A DNA stretch of 63,621 nucleotides, taken from the NCBI GenBank assembly GCA_002482965.1, contig DLGZ01000038.1, positions 1 through 63,621 on the forward strand, written 5' to 3'. This DNA comes from Verrucomicrobiaceae bacterium UBA7681. Its GTDB lineage: Bacteria > Verrucomicrobiota > Verrucomicrobiia > Verrucomicrobiales > Verrucomicrobiaceae. A program made the position numbers and the translations under genes. Positions 1 to 8,219 of this stretch are shown here, piece after piece. The notes beneath the pieces are model-generated. The model did not search any database. It saw only the letters and a list, made by a program, of their open reading frames with translations, and was not told where the DNA came from. The first letter of the stretch is position 1. Each line of letters opens with the position of its first letter.

Positions 1-341
1 CAATGGACGCCGAGGACCTGGAGGGTTTCGCAGCAGTTGGTGCTGCCGCGCTGGCAGGCGTGGCAGGTGCCGCAGTTGAGGTAGGGCTCGACGGAGCAGC
101 GGTCGCCGGGCTGGAGATGGGTGACGCCTTCACCGATGGCGAGGACTTCGACGCCGAGCTCATGGCCGAGGATGCGGGGGAACTCGATGAAGGGCATTTT
201 GCCGAGGTAGCCGCTGAAGTCGGTGCCGCAGATGCCGATGGCACGGATGGCGACGAGGGCCTCGTTTGGACCGGGCTGGGAGGCTTCGGGGATCGTGGTC
301 CAGGTGAAGGTTTTGGCGGCGGTGAGAGTGAGGGAGAGCAT
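1..341 (-). CDS. Zinc-dependent alcohol dehydrogenase, N-terminal part (truncated by window edge)
   Basis: Reading the minus strand from an ATG at 341 gives about 113 residues with no stop before the window edge, so the gene continues to the left. The protein begins MLSLTLTAAKTFTWTTIPEA and contains the features of the GroES-like domain of medium-chain dehydrogenases. These are an ICGTDFSGY catalytic zinc site, a GHELGVEV motif, and a structural-zinc loop with four closely spaced cysteines (CGTCHACQRGSTNCC). Such enzymes oxidise alcohols, polyols or sugars using NAD(P). The substrate cannot be told because the Rossmann domain lies outside the window. The upstream gene at 541-1356 reads in the same direction with a 200-base gap that carries an inverted repeat, so the two are probably not one transcript. 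Confidence 0.85.
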   Translation of the reverse strand, partial: MLSLTLTAAKTFTWTTIPEASQPGPNEALVAIRAIGICGTDFSGYLGKMPFIEFPRILGHELGVEVLAIGEGVTHLQPGDRCSVEPYLNCGTCHACQRGSTNCCETLQVLGVH

Positions 342-420
342 GAGAGGGGGAATGACGAATACGGAGAGGGGAATGGTGGGAGGGCTGAGGATCACATCGG
401 TACGGACACACAGCGAATCC

Positions 421-490
421 CCTCACCCCGTCCCTCTCCCCGAAGAGAATATTTTTTGTCGTCGTGCGTCAGGGGCGGGGAGAGGGTGAG
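421..490. repeat. Inverted-repeat element between two minus-strand genes
   Basis: The left arm (421-441, CCTCACCCC then CCTCTCCCC) and right arm (472-490, GGGGAGAGGGTGAG) are complementary apart from a short bulge, around an AT-rich loop of about 30 bases. The element fills most of the gap between the transpeptidase and the dehydrogenase. It may end the upstream transcript, but there is no clear T-tract, so it is called only as a repeat. Nothing else is seen between 342 and 540. Confidence 0.6.
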
Positions 491-540
491 CCGCTTTTGG
501 CTGCCTTGGATTCATCGGACATAAAAACCATTTAAATGTT

Positions 541-1356
541 CTAGTGGGCTTTGTAGAGGCCGTTTTCCACTGTGATTGGCGGGACGCGGTGAGCTTTCTC
601 AAAAAGCTCGTACGCTGGGAGCAGGCCCTGCCAGAATTCGAGGTGCGTTGGGTCTGCGGTGCTGAGGCGTTCCGGGGTCATGCGGAAGGGGAAGCTGTGG
701 ACGGGGACGCTGGGGGTGTGATTGAGGGCGGCTTCGACGATGAGGTAGATTTCTTCGATGAGGGGATCGGTCATGGCGAAGCAGCCGACGCTGCAGAGGT
801 CGCCGTGGATCATGATGAGGCTGCCGGTGCGCTGCTGGGCGAGGTCGTAGGCGTTGGGGTAGCCGATGTTGAAGGCGAGATGGTAGCTGCTGGCGGGATT
901 GAGCTGCTTTGCTGTGACGCTGTAAAAGCCTTCGGGGGCCTGCATGTCGCCTTCGCGGGTTTTGGGGCCGAGGGTGCCGGAGAAGCAGGCGATGGGGTAG
1001 GTGCGGAAGAGGGTCCAGTCCGAGGTGGCCTGCTGTAGCCAGAGTTCAAGTTCGTGGCTTTCTTTGAAGATGCGGATGTAGGCGGGCTGGCCGAGCTGGC
1101 ACTGTTTGGCGGCGAGTTCGTCTTGCAGTTTGGGCAGGAGGCGTGCGCGCACATTGGCGAGGCGATCCGGGGGCTGCATGCTGCGCCATTCGTCCGGTGC
1201 AGGTGGCGCTGGGTAGGGCAGAGGATGGGATTCGCGCGTGAGTATTTGCATGGCGTAGTTGAGCCAGGAATGAAGGGCAGTCAGCGAATTGGCACGTACG
1301 GCGAGGATGCAGGCGGCGATGAGGGCGGCTGCAAGCAGGAGGGTGCGCATTTTCAT
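541..1356 (-). CDS. L,D-transpeptidase (YkuD/YafK type), exported
   Basis: The 271-residue protein starts with a short basic N-terminus and a hydrophobic stretch (about residues 4-20), indicating export or anchoring. The catalytic motif of the YkuD fold is visible as IMIHGDLCSVGCFAM, with His184 and Cys192 as the expected catalytic pair. The spacing and the SVGCFAM ending resemble the YafK/DpaA branch rather than classical ErfK. Members form or cut 3-3 peptidoglycan cross-links or links between peptidoglycan and outer-membrane lipoproteins; which applies here is not visible. It lies 13 bases after a zinc-ribbon bactofilin and two genes after a second bactofilin, all on the same strand. That arrangement suggests a cell-wall or cell-shape operon. 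The second methionine (1350) is an alternative start. Confidence 0.85.
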   Translation of the reverse strand: MKMRTLLLAAALIAACILAVRANSLTALHSWLNYAMQILTRESHPLPYPAPPAPDEWRSMQPPDRLANVRARLLPKLQDELAAKQCQLGQPAYIRIFKESHELELWLQQATSDWTLFRTYPIACFSGTLGPKTREGDMQAPEGFYSVTAKQLNPASSYHLAFNIGYPNAYDLAQQRTGSLIMIHGDLCSVGCFAMTDPLIEEIYLIVEAALNHTPSVPVHSFPFRMTPERLSTADPTHLEFWQGLLPAYELFEKAHRVPPITVENGLYKAH

Positions 1357-1369
1357 GGCGCGGGCGGGA

Positions 1370-2533
1370 TCAGGTGGCGGGCGGAGGTGCGGGCTTCTTG
1401 CCGCGCACGATGTTCATCGCGCCGTTGAGTTCGCCACCGGGTTCGATGGAAACGGAGCGTGCCGTGACGTCGCCATTGATGGAGCCGTTGCTGTTGATGA
1501 GCACAGGGCCTGAGCTGTAAATGGTGCCGGTGAGGCGGGCCTGAATGTCCACTTCGGTGGCATGGACGGAATTGAGGAAGGCGACGTCGGCACCTTTCTC
1601 GACGACGAAACGCTGGCAGTGGATTTCTCCGATGATGCTGCCGGTGGTGCGGAAGGAGGCATCGCCTGAGCAGGTGACATTGGCCTCGATGACGCCGTGG
1701 CATTCGAGATCGCGGCACTGGACGCTGGTGGCGGAGAGGCGTCCGCGTTTGCGGATGAGGACATTGCCACGTGTCTTGATGGGCTGCGTGGAGGTCATGT
1801 TGATCTCGACATCTTCCAAGGAGATGTAGGAACCGCAGGCTGGGCAGTTGGCGGACTTGGCGGAGCGCCCGGTTTTGAATTTGTGGCCGCAGTCAAAGCA
1901 CTCGGCGTCTTTGAAATACCCGTTTCGGTACATGCCCTGCTCCTTCATCTTTTGCAGAGAGGTGGCGGTATGCGGGGCGGGAGCGGGTGTGGGGGGCGGA
2001 GAATTGGACTGTGCGCGGCGCGTACCCGGGGTCACAGGCTGAGCAGCGGCTGGGGCGGCTGTGACAGGGGGAGGGTCCGCTGTGACTGGCACCGTTGCGG
2101 CAGCTAAAGGGGCTGCTGCTTCTACGGGAGGTGCGGGGGGCGGGGAGTCAGCGGCGGGTGCTGGCAGATTTTGGCTTTGCAGGAAGGCGCCGAAACCGTC
2201 GGCTGCTGTGGGTGCGGGCTCGGAAGTGGCCTGTTCAGCAGGCTGAGATGCGGCCGGCTTGGCGGCTGGCGCTGGCTTTGCTGCGGGAGGGCTTGCGGCG
2301 TCTGGCTCAGTGGCCCAGGCGTCCGTCATGCCAGCGCCGGAGCGTGTGACCTCGGAGGCGATGACGCGGCGTTTTTCCACGGTGAGGTGGACCCCGCATT
2401 TTTTACAAAAAGTGGAAACAACGAGGCGCGGCTCATACTGAGCCGCGCCACAAGAAGGGCACACCACTTCGATTTGATTCTTAGGTGGCGTGGGAAGGAT
2501 GCTGGTCTTCGTGGTGAAGAACCGTCCGAACAC
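1370..2533 (-). CDS. Bactofilin-domain protein with two N-terminal zinc ribbons
   Basis: The 387-residue protein has three parts. Residues about 24-47 hold a CPSCG...CKKCG zinc ribbon. A Pro/Ala-rich linker follows to about residue 190, then a second ribbon of the form CFDCG...CPACG at about 213-235. The C-terminal part (about 245-380) has the repeating hydrophobic/Gly pattern of the bactofilin beta-helix (polymer-forming cytoskeletal domain), with segments such as SIIGEIHCQRFVVEKGADV. Bactofilins self-assemble into filaments that position envelope enzymes. The ribbons might bind zinc, nucleic acid or a protein partner; this is inference. It sits 11 bases after a canonical bactofilin and 13 bases before an L,D-transpeptidase. 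No signal peptide is seen, so it is cytoplasmic. The low-complexity linker explains long shadow reading frames on the other strand. Confidence 0.85.
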   Translation of the reverse strand: MFGRFFTTKTSILPTPPKNQIEVVCPSCGAAQYEPRLVVSTFCKKCGVHLTVEKRRVIASEVTRSGAGMTDAWATEPDAASPPAAKPAPAAKPAASQPAEQATSEPAPTAADGFGAFLQSQNLPAPAADSPPPAPPVEAAAPLAAATVPVTADPPPVTAAPAAAQPVTPGTRRAQSNSPPPTPAPAPHTATSLQKMKEQGMYRNGYFKDAECFDCGHKFKTGRSAKSANCPACGSYISLEDVEINMTSTQPIKTRGNVLIRKRGRLSATSVQCRDLECHGVIEANVTCSGDASFRTTGSIIGEIHCQRFVVEKGADVAFLNSVHATEVDIQARLTGTIYSSGPVLINSNGSINGDVTARSVSIEPGGELNGAMNIVRGKKPAPPPAT

Positions 2534-2544
2534 TCAGGTAGAAG

Positions 2545-3063
2545 TTAAGATTGTTTTGGAGCGCCGCCGAAAGCAGGCTTGGTTTCAGCCTTTTTGCCGA
2601 CTTGGGACTGACCCATGAAGGTGGCGCCTTCTTCGATGGCGAGGGTGCCGGCAGCGATGTCACCGACGAGGATGGCGTTGCTCTTCAGTTCGCAACGCTC
2701 AGCGACGGTGATGTTGCCTTCGACCTTGCCGAAAATGATGACGGAACGGGTTTTGACTTCGCCTTTGATGAGGGCGTTTTCACCCACGGTGAGGCTGCCG
2801 TCGGAAACCACTTCGCCTTCGATTTTGCCGTCGATGATGAGGTCGTGAGAAAACTTGATGGAGCCTTTGATTTCGACGTCGTTGGCGAGAACGTTTTTAC
2901 TGGTGGTCATGGAGGGAGCTTGATGTGAGCGTTGGGGTTGTGCAGCGGGAGAGGATGCGGTGGAGAGAATGGGTGCACGTTCGACTGCGGGAGCCGGTGC
3001 GGATGCCTCAGAACGCCTGTCTTCCTTTTGCCCTTCGGGTTGTCCAATGATTTGCCTTAGCAT
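2545..3063 (-). CDS. Bactofilin (polymer-forming cytoskeletal protein)
   Basis: The beta-helical core (from about residue 55 to 145) shows the family pattern, with repeats such as KGSIKFSHDLIIDGKIEGEV and LIKGEVKTRSVIIFGKVEGN. This is followed by a short polar tail. A roughly 50-residue Pro/Ser/Ala-rich leader precedes it, as in many bactofilins. The start is uncertain. A sigma-70-like promoter at 3073-3102 overlaps the more upstream ATG at 3102, so that start is unlikely. The ATG at 3063 would be nearly leaderless, and the ATG at 2910 directly before the conserved core is also possible. The gene is first in an operon with a second bactofilin and an L,D-transpeptidase, consistent with a scaffold recruiting a peptidoglycan enzyme. 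Confidence 0.9.
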   Translation of the reverse strand: MLRQIIGQPEGQKEDRRSEASAPAPAVERAPILSTASSPAAQPQRSHQAPSMTTSKNVLANDVEIKGSIKFSHDLIIDGKIEGEVVSDGSLTVGENALIKGEVKTRSVIIFGKVEGNITVAERCELKSNAILVGDIAAGTLAIEEGATFMGQSQVGKKAETKPAFGGAPKQS

Positions 3064-3072
3064 GAGGTTTAA

Positions 3073-3102
3073 AATATAGCTGGTTATTAAGTTGAGTGTC
3101 AA
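3073..3102 (-). promoter_or_regulatory. Sigma-70-like promoter of the bactofilin operon
   Basis: Read on the minus strand, TTGACA (3102-3097) and TATATT (3078-3073) are separated by 18 bases in an AT-rich stretch. Transcription would begin near 3066, a few bases before the ATG at 3063. Confidence 0.55.
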
Positions 3103-3193
3103 TCTTTGGCTTGCTTATTTTTTGTCAGTTAGCTGTAACAGGTTTATTGCGGGGAGAGGTTGCAGTGGGGGCATTTTGGGGCTGTATCGAGTC

Positions 3194-4360
3194 ATGATGG
3201 AATCTGTGTTCATCACAGCCGTGGAGACGGCCTGTGTTCTTGGTTTGCGGATGGAGGACTGCCTTACTGCGCTGCGTGAGCGGCGTGGGGGGCTGGCCCT
3301 TTCTGACGACATGCCGGGGATGGACTTTGCCGGGCTGCCGGTGGGGGCGCTGCCGTCACGCGGACTGGTGAAAGGTCGGCGCTACGGGGCAGCCAGCAAT
3401 GCAGCGGTGCAAGCAGCGACCGCAGCCGTGAGGCGTGCGGGGTGGGCTGCGGAGGAGATCCGCGAGTCCTGGCTGTATGGGGCCAGCAGTCGTGGCAATG
3501 CAGGGGAAATACTGGGGGTGAATGCATGGCGAAGACCACTACGCAAGTTCAGTGCCAGCAACACGATGCACTGTGAAATACCTGCGGCGGTCAGCATTGA
3601 GCTGGGGATTCGCGGGCCGTGGCAGATGGTTTCCAATGGATGCTCCTCCGGTCTGGATGCTCTGGGAATGGCCTGGATGGCGGTGGGCAGCGGGCTGGCA
3701 CCGAGGGCGGTGGTGGTGGCGGTGGATCTGCCGCTGATCGCGGCCTTGCTGCAGGATTTTCGAGAAACAGGGCTGCTTTCGAGCAATGGGGTCAATGATC
3801 CGTTTGCGGTGGGGCAGGGACATGCGACGAGCGGATTTTTTCCAGGAGAGGCGGCGGTGGCGGTGACGCTGGAGCGTGACGGCACCGGGCGGCCGAAGCT
3901 GTGCCGGGTGGAGCATTACTGCGCGAACAGCGACGCCTACGATACGCTGATGATTCCGGAGGACGGAGGGGGCATCGAAGACTGCGTGCGTGCTGCGGTG
4001 CAGGCAGGGGATGCTGGCAAAGTGGTGGCTGTTTGCCCGCACGCGACGGGGACGCTGAACCACGCGCGTGTGGAGCCGCCAGCGCTGCTGCGAGCGCTGG
4101 ATGGCAGAAGGGTGCCGCTGCTGCCGCTGAAACCGCAGACGGGGCACACGCTGGGCGCGAGCGGGCTGCTGGACGTGGCGCTGCTGGCTGCGTGCATGGG
4201 AGAGGGCTGGCTGCCTGCGGTGCTGCCGGGACTGACGCCGCCGGCCTGTGGACTGCCTTTGAATGAAGCGCCGCTGAAGGTGGCGGCGGGGGATCGGGTG
4301 GTCAAACTGGCGTCCGGCATGGGCGGGCACAATGCGGCGGTGTCTTTGGGGGTGGTTTGA
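3194..4360 (+). CDS. Beta-ketoacyl-ACP synthase (KAS I/II-like)
   Basis: Starting at the ATG of MMESVFITAVE (3194 or 3197) the protein is about 388 residues, a usual length for FabF-type condensing enzymes. The catalytic triad is visible: Cys150 in VSNGCSSGLDA, His283 in CPHATGT, and His318 in KPQTGHTLGASG. The C-terminus GMGGHNAAVSLGVV matches the family's closing loop. These enzymes condense an acyl chain with malonyl-ACP. The neighbours are not other fatty-acid genes but two glycosyltransferases on the same strand (46 bases to the first). This suggests a specialised role in making an acyl group for a surface lipid or glycolipid rather than the housekeeping FabF. Further upstream in-frame ATGs (3092) add an unrelated leader and were not used. 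Confidence 0.85.
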   Translation: MMESVFITAVETACVLGLRMEDCLTALRERRGGLALSDDMPGMDFAGLPVGALPSRGLVKGRRYGAASNAAVQAATAAVRRAGWAAEEIRESWLYGASSRGNAGEILGVNAWRRPLRKFSASNTMHCEIPAAVSIELGIRGPWQMVSNGCSSGLDALGMAWMAVGSGLAPRAVVVAVDLPLIAALLQDFRETGLLSSNGVNDPFAVGQGHATSGFFPGEAAVAVTLERDGTGRPKLCRVEHYCANSDAYDTLMIPEDGGGIEDCVRAAVQAGDAGKVVAVCPHATGTLNHARVEPPALLRALDGRRVPLLPLKPQTGHTLGASGLLDVALLAACMGEGWLPAVLPGLTPPACGLPLNEAPLKVAAGDRVVKLASGMGGHNAAVSLGVV

Positions 4361-4405
4361 TTCGTGCTTGGCACCGGCGGTGGATTCGCGAAAGTCACCC
4401 ACTGC

Positions 4406-5188
4406 ATGACCCGACTGCCGCTTTCGATTTCCATCATCTCACTCAACGAGGAAGACAACCTGCGCCGCTGCCTTGCCAGCGTGGGGGATCTGGCGCAGGA
4501 GATCGTGATCGTGGATGCGGGATCGAAGGACCGTACGGCGGAGATCGCGGCGGAGTTTGGCGCGAAGTTTGTGCATCAGGACTGGCTGGGCTACACGGCG
4601 CAGAAGAATCACTGTCTGGCTCTGTGCGCGCAGCCATGGGTGCTGGCGCTGGACTGCGATGAGGAGCTGACGCCTGCGCTGCGTGAGTCGATCCAGGGCT
4701 TTTTTGCGAATGGGGATGACCAGCGTTTTGACGGCGCGTGGATGTCGCGGCTGGTGTGGTTCATGGGCCGGTGGATTCATCATGGGGACTGGTATCCTGA
4801 CCGCAAGGTGCGGCTGTTTCGGCGTGAGAAAAGCCAGTGGGCTGCTGATGGTGGCGGGCAGGTGCATGAGCGGCTGGATGTGGACGGCCCATGCACGACG
4901 CTGGGAGGTGATTTGCTGCATTACTCGTTCAAGAACATCCAGCACTACCTGGTGAAGCATGTGCAGTACTCGACGGTGTTTTTGCAGACGCAGCAGAGCA
5001 AGGGAAAGCGGTGGTCGCTGCTGCATACGCTGTTTCGTCCGTGGTGGCGGTTCACGCGTGCTTACGTGCTGAAGCTTGGGTTTTTGGATGGCTTTCCTGG
5101 TTTTTGGATCGCAGGAGCGACGGCGTTTTTCACGTTTGACCGCTACAGCCGGATGTATGAAAACGAAGCGGAGGCGGGGAAGAAGTAA
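4406..5188 (+). CDS. Family 2 glycosyltransferase (WaaE/KdtX-like)
   Basis: From the ATG of MTRLPLSISIISLNEEDN (4406) the protein is 260 residues. The GT-A fold is marked by the N-terminal ISIISLNEEDNL, the EIVIVDAGSKDRT nucleotide-binding segment and the metal-binding acidic motif LALDCDEEL. The sequence around WLGYTAQKNHCL and the C-terminal WWRFTRAYVLKLGFLDG are typical of the WaaE-like group that modifies lipopolysaccharide inner core. Donor and acceptor are not known here. The next gene starts 4 bases after the stop, so the two are almost certainly co-transcribed. The ATG at 4364 gives 14 extra residues that do not look like part of the fold. Confidence 0.85.
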   Translation: MTRLPLSISIISLNEEDNLRRCLASVGDLAQEIVIVDAGSKDRTAEIAAEFGAKFVHQDWLGYTAQKNHCLALCAQPWVLALDCDEELTPALRESIQGFFANGDDQRFDGAWMSRLVWFMGRWIHHGDWYPDRKVRLFRREKSQWAADGGGQVHERLDVDGPCTTLGGDLLHYSFKNIQHYLVKHVQYSTVFLQTQQSKGKRWSLLHTLFRPWWRFTRAYVLKLGFLDGFPGFWIAGATAFFTFDRYSRMYENEAEAGKK

Positions 5189-5192
5189 AGGG

Positions 5193-6296
5193 ATGAAGCT
5201 GGCGCTGATCCATCCGCAAATCATTCGGGGTTCCGGTGTGGAGAACTTCCTCATCGAATTTGCCAAACGTCTGACGAGGGCCGGGCATGAGATCACTTAC
5301 ATCACCTCGTTGACGACGCCGGAGATCGGAGCTGCGCTGCCCGGAAGATGGGAACTGCTGCCACGTCTGCGTGGGTCGGCGACGACGCGCATGTGGCATT
5401 TCAACCGTCTGGCTCCGCGCGCTGCAATGACGGCGGGGGTGGATCTGAGCATCGGCTTTGGCCGTACCTGCGTGCAGGACATTCACCGCAATGGCACGGG
5501 CTGCCACCGGCTCTATGGCAATCTGCTGCCGCTGTGGCAGCGCTACAGTGTGAAGCATCTCTACGAGCTGTATCTGGAACGCCGGCTTTGCGAGGGGCGA
5601 GAGACGCCGAAGTTTGTCACCAGTTCCGCACGCGTGGCGGCGCAGTTGCAGGGGGTCTATGGGACTCATGGCGAACGCTTCCGCATCCTAACGCCACCCG
5701 TCGAAACCCAGCTCTTTCGACCGGCTGAGAACCGTGCCAACACCCGCGAAATTTATTGCCGCAAACTGCAAACCGATGCGGCGAAGCCTGTGCTGATGTT
5801 TGTGTCGGTGAGCCATCGCCGTCGTGGTCTTGAGCCTTTGCTGGAGGCGATGGCGCAAATTGACGCCACGCTGTGGATCGTGGGCAAGAATTTGAGCCCG
5901 GCGCTGAATGACAGGATCAAGCGCCTCGGCATCGGCGCACGCATCCGTGTGGTGCCGGTGACGAGCCACCTTGTGGAGCTGTATCAGTCGGCCGACTGGT
6001 TTGTGCATCCCACGCAGTATGACGCCTTTTCCAACACGGTGCTGCAAAGCATGGCGTGTGGACTGCCCGGCCTCGTATCTGTGATGGACGGTGCTGTGGA
6101 TCACGTGCGTAATGGTGAGAACGGACTGATGCTTTACCACCCGCAGCAGCCGCGGGAACTCGCGGCGCGCATTCAGGAGGCGCTGGCTTTTGATGCTGCT
6201 GCGTGGCAGGAGCTTTCTGATGCCGCGCGTGAGACGGTGCTGTCCCTGACTTGGGAACGGCATCTGGAAGAGTGGGCCGGGGTGATGGGGGAGTGA
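5193..6296 (+). CDS. Family 4 glycosyltransferase (GT-B fold)
   Basis: The ATG at 5193 (MKLALIHPQIIRGSGVENFL) has an AAAGGG sequence just before it and gives 367 residues, a normal size for GT4 enzymes such as WaaG. The N-terminal domain carries the GSGVENFLIEFAKRL loop. The C-terminal Rossmann domain has VLMFVSVSHRRRGLEPLLEA and the donor-binding E-x7-E region around HPTQYDAFSNTVLQSMACGLP. It probably adds a hexose from a nucleotide sugar to lipid A core or another surface glycan. It follows the family 2 enzyme by 4 bases and ends the plus-strand operon, converging on the pilus genes. Confidence 0.9.
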   Translation: MKLALIHPQIIRGSGVENFLIEFAKRLTRAGHEITYITSLTTPEIGAALPGRWELLPRLRGSATTRMWHFNRLAPRAAMTAGVDLSIGFGRTCVQDIHRNGTGCHRLYGNLLPLWQRYSVKHLYELYLERRLCEGRETPKFVTSSARVAAQLQGVYGTHGERFRILTPPVETQLFRPAENRANTREIYCRKLQTDAAKPVLMFVSVSHRRRGLEPLLEAMAQIDATLWIVGKNLSPALNDRIKRLGIGARIRVVPVTSHLVELYQSADWFVHPTQYDAFSNTVLQSMACGLPGLVSVMDGAVDHVRNGENGLMLYHPQQPRELAARIQEALAFDAAAWQELSDAARETVLSLTWERHLEEWAGVMGE

Positions 6297-6307
6297 TGCT
6301 TTCGGGC

Positions 6308-6394
6308 GGGCGTGAGGTGAACGGCCTGCGGGAAATCAGAGGCTGCTGTGTCCGAGTGTTTTCTGGTAGGCGTGAGCTGAACCGGCCTGCGAAA
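6308..6394. repeat. Pair of imperfect direct repeats in a convergent gap
   Basis: Two copies of a roughly 27-base unit, GGCGTGAGSTGAAC followed by GGCCTGCG, lie at 6308-6334 and 6368-6394, 60 bases apart. They occupy the gap between the convergent glycosyltransferase and PilC/GspF genes (6297-6491). Nothing else is recognised in the gap. Confidence 0.55.
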
Positions 6395-6491
6395 GCGGTA
6401 GCTTCGCATCGCTGCGCAACCGCAGTCCATATCAGAGACTGGGCGAGAGCGGTGCTCCTTTTTGTGAGCTGAGCACCACTGCTTCGTGTGG

Positions 6492-7718
6492 CTACTTCTT
6501 CTTCAAGATGACGTCTCCGAGGCTGAACATGGGGCCGTAGATGGCGTAGATGAGGAAGCCGACCATGACACCAAGAATCAACATGGTGAGAGGCTCGATC
6601 ATCTTGTCGAGCGTGGCGGCGAGGTTGTCGAGATCCTCTTCGTAGTCGTCGGCGATTTCGGAAAGCATTTCGGTGCCGGAGCCGGTTTCGGAGGCGAGTT
6701 CGATGAGACCGCAGAGATTGCGGGCATCGGGGCCGAGCCAGTGAGCTTCCATGAGGAAGGCTTCGTGCAGAGTGCGACCGACGGCGATGTGCTCACGCAG
6801 GCGGATGAACAATTCCTTGTAATGATAGTGCCAGCTTGCCTGGGCGGTGATGTCGAGCGCGCTGCTGAGGCGGACGTTCGATTCGGTGAGCATGGCCAGG
6901 GTGCGGAAGCCGGTGGCTGCGGCGGATTTGCGCACGAGGACACCTACGACGGGGATCTTGAGAAAGAGATCCTGCATGGGGCGCAAAGCACTGATTTTTC
7001 CCCAGTTGGAGAAAAAGACGTAGAGGCCGGCGAATGGCAGGATGGCCATGTAGGGCCGGTGAAGAAAAAGATCTGAGAGAGCGATGAGGACCTTGGTTCC
7101 CATGGGAAGCTCGGTCTTGAAGGAGGCGAAGAGCTTGGCCATGGCGGGCACGAGAGTGAAACTCATGACGATGACGACAGCCACGCCGAGGACGATAACC
7201 ACGGCGGGGTAGATGAGACCTCCTTTGAGCTTCTTGATGACCTTGGAGGATTTTTTCTGCGAGACGGCGATGCGCTTGCAGACCTTCGAAAGCTGGCCGG
7301 CCTCTTCACCTGCGAGGATGAGGGAGAGCATGTCATCAGGGAAGAGCTTGGGAAACTTCGAGATGGCATCGCTGAATTTATCGCCCACGGAGATGGCATG
7401 GACGACGTCTGCGATCATGCCTTTGTAAGTGGCGGATTTGACGCGGTTGGTCTGGAGCAGCAGCGATTTGGTGAGCGAGATATTGCGCTCAAGACAGCGG
7501 CCGAGACCTGAGAAAAAGGCGGCGCTGTCATCGGTGTCGGCTTTCGGGCTGGTCAGACGGTGCAGCTTTTCATCAATGCCGGTGATGGTCTGAATCGTGG
7601 TGGTTTCGTTCTGCGCGACTCCCGCACCGATGAGGGCTTTGTCATCGGTGTCCGTGTCCACGAGGGCTTCGGTGGATTTACCGGAGTGAACGTTGGTGAT
7701 TTTTACTTTTTTAAGCAT
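6492..7718 (-). CDS. Type II secretion/type IV pilus inner-membrane platform protein (PilC/GspF family)
   Basis: The 408-residue protein has the duplicated GspF domain. The first half includes FFSGLGRCLERNISLTKSL and AGEEAGQLSKVCKRIA, the second FRTLAMLTESNVRLSSALDI and ASETGSGTEMLSEIADDYEE. Three hydrophobic segments are visible (about 175-198, 220-240, and 375-397). PilC/GspF is the membrane platform that the assembly or retraction ATPase turns. It is the last gene of the minus-strand pilus operon, 42 bases after a small prepilin-like gene. The N-terminal 60 residues are polar and not part of the classical domain. Confidence 0.93.
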   Translation of the reverse strand: MLKKVKITNVHSGKSTEALVDTDTDDKALIGAGVAQNETTTIQTITGIDEKLHRLTSPKADTDDSAAFFSGLGRCLERNISLTKSLLLQTNRVKSATYKGMIADVVHAISVGDKFSDAISKFPKLFPDDMLSLILAGEEAGQLSKVCKRIAVSQKKSSKVIKKLKGGLIYPAVVIVLGVAVVIVMSFTLVPAMAKLFASFKTELPMGTKVLIALSDLFLHRPYMAILPFAGLYVFFSNWGKISALRPMQDLFLKIPVVGVLVRKSAAATGFRTLAMLTESNVRLSSALDITAQASWHYHYKELFIRLREHIAVGRTLHEAFLMEAHWLGPDARNLCGLIELASETGSGTEMLSEIADDYEEDLDNLAATLDKMIEPLTMLILGVMVGFLIYAIYGPMFSLGDVILKKK

Positions 7719-7760
7719 GGCTCTGAAGGCTGGGGGATTTCAACTTGGCAACTGCCGAAG

Positions 7761-8219
7761 TCATGGCGGAGCGGTGCGGAGATCTGTGACGAGACGCGGG
7801 CGGTAGGCGGTGAGGGTGAAGGAGGCTCCGGCGGCTTTCGTGGAGGGATTCTGTGAGATGTTAATGATGGCGGTGCAGAGGGCGGTCTCCATGACGACGC
7901 CGTTGACGGTGGTGAGGCCGTTTTCAACCAGCGAGGGATTGTTGAACATGGCCTGTTGAAGAAGGGTGTTTTGCGCGAGAGATGGCATGAGCGCGGTGAT
8001 CTGCAATGTGGACAGGCCGAGCTGCCAGAGGCGCACGGTGTTTTCCTGATAGTTGCGTGCGATGGCGACGCGGTTGGCGAGTTCTTCCTGCAGCATGAGC
8101 GTGGAGGAGAGACTGACCATGGCGGTGGTGCCGATGGCCATGATGCTGGCGGCGGCGAGGACTTCGATGAGCGTGTAGGCTGCGCGCTGTGCCCGCTGGA
8201 TGTGGCGTTGCAGCTTCAT
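7761..8219 (-). CDS. Prepilin-like protein (type IV pilin N-terminal motif)
   Basis: The 152-residue protein has a short basic leader and a class III signal, AAYTLIEVLAAASIMAIG, with the conserved Glu five residues after the likely cleavage site followed by a hydrophobic helix. The residue before the cleavage point is Ala rather than the usual Gly, which is less common. The rest has no recognised domain. It overlaps the stop of the PilX-like gene by 4 bases and precedes PilC/GspF, so it is likely a minor pilin made with them. Confidence 0.8.
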   Translation of the reverse strand: MKLQRHIQRAQRAAYTLIEVLAAASIMAIGTTAMVSLSSTLMLQEELANRVAIARNYQENTVRLWQLGLSTLQITALMPSLAQNTLLQQAMFNNPSLVENGLTTVNGVVMETALCTAIINISQNPSTKAAGASFTLTAYRPRLVTDLRTAPP

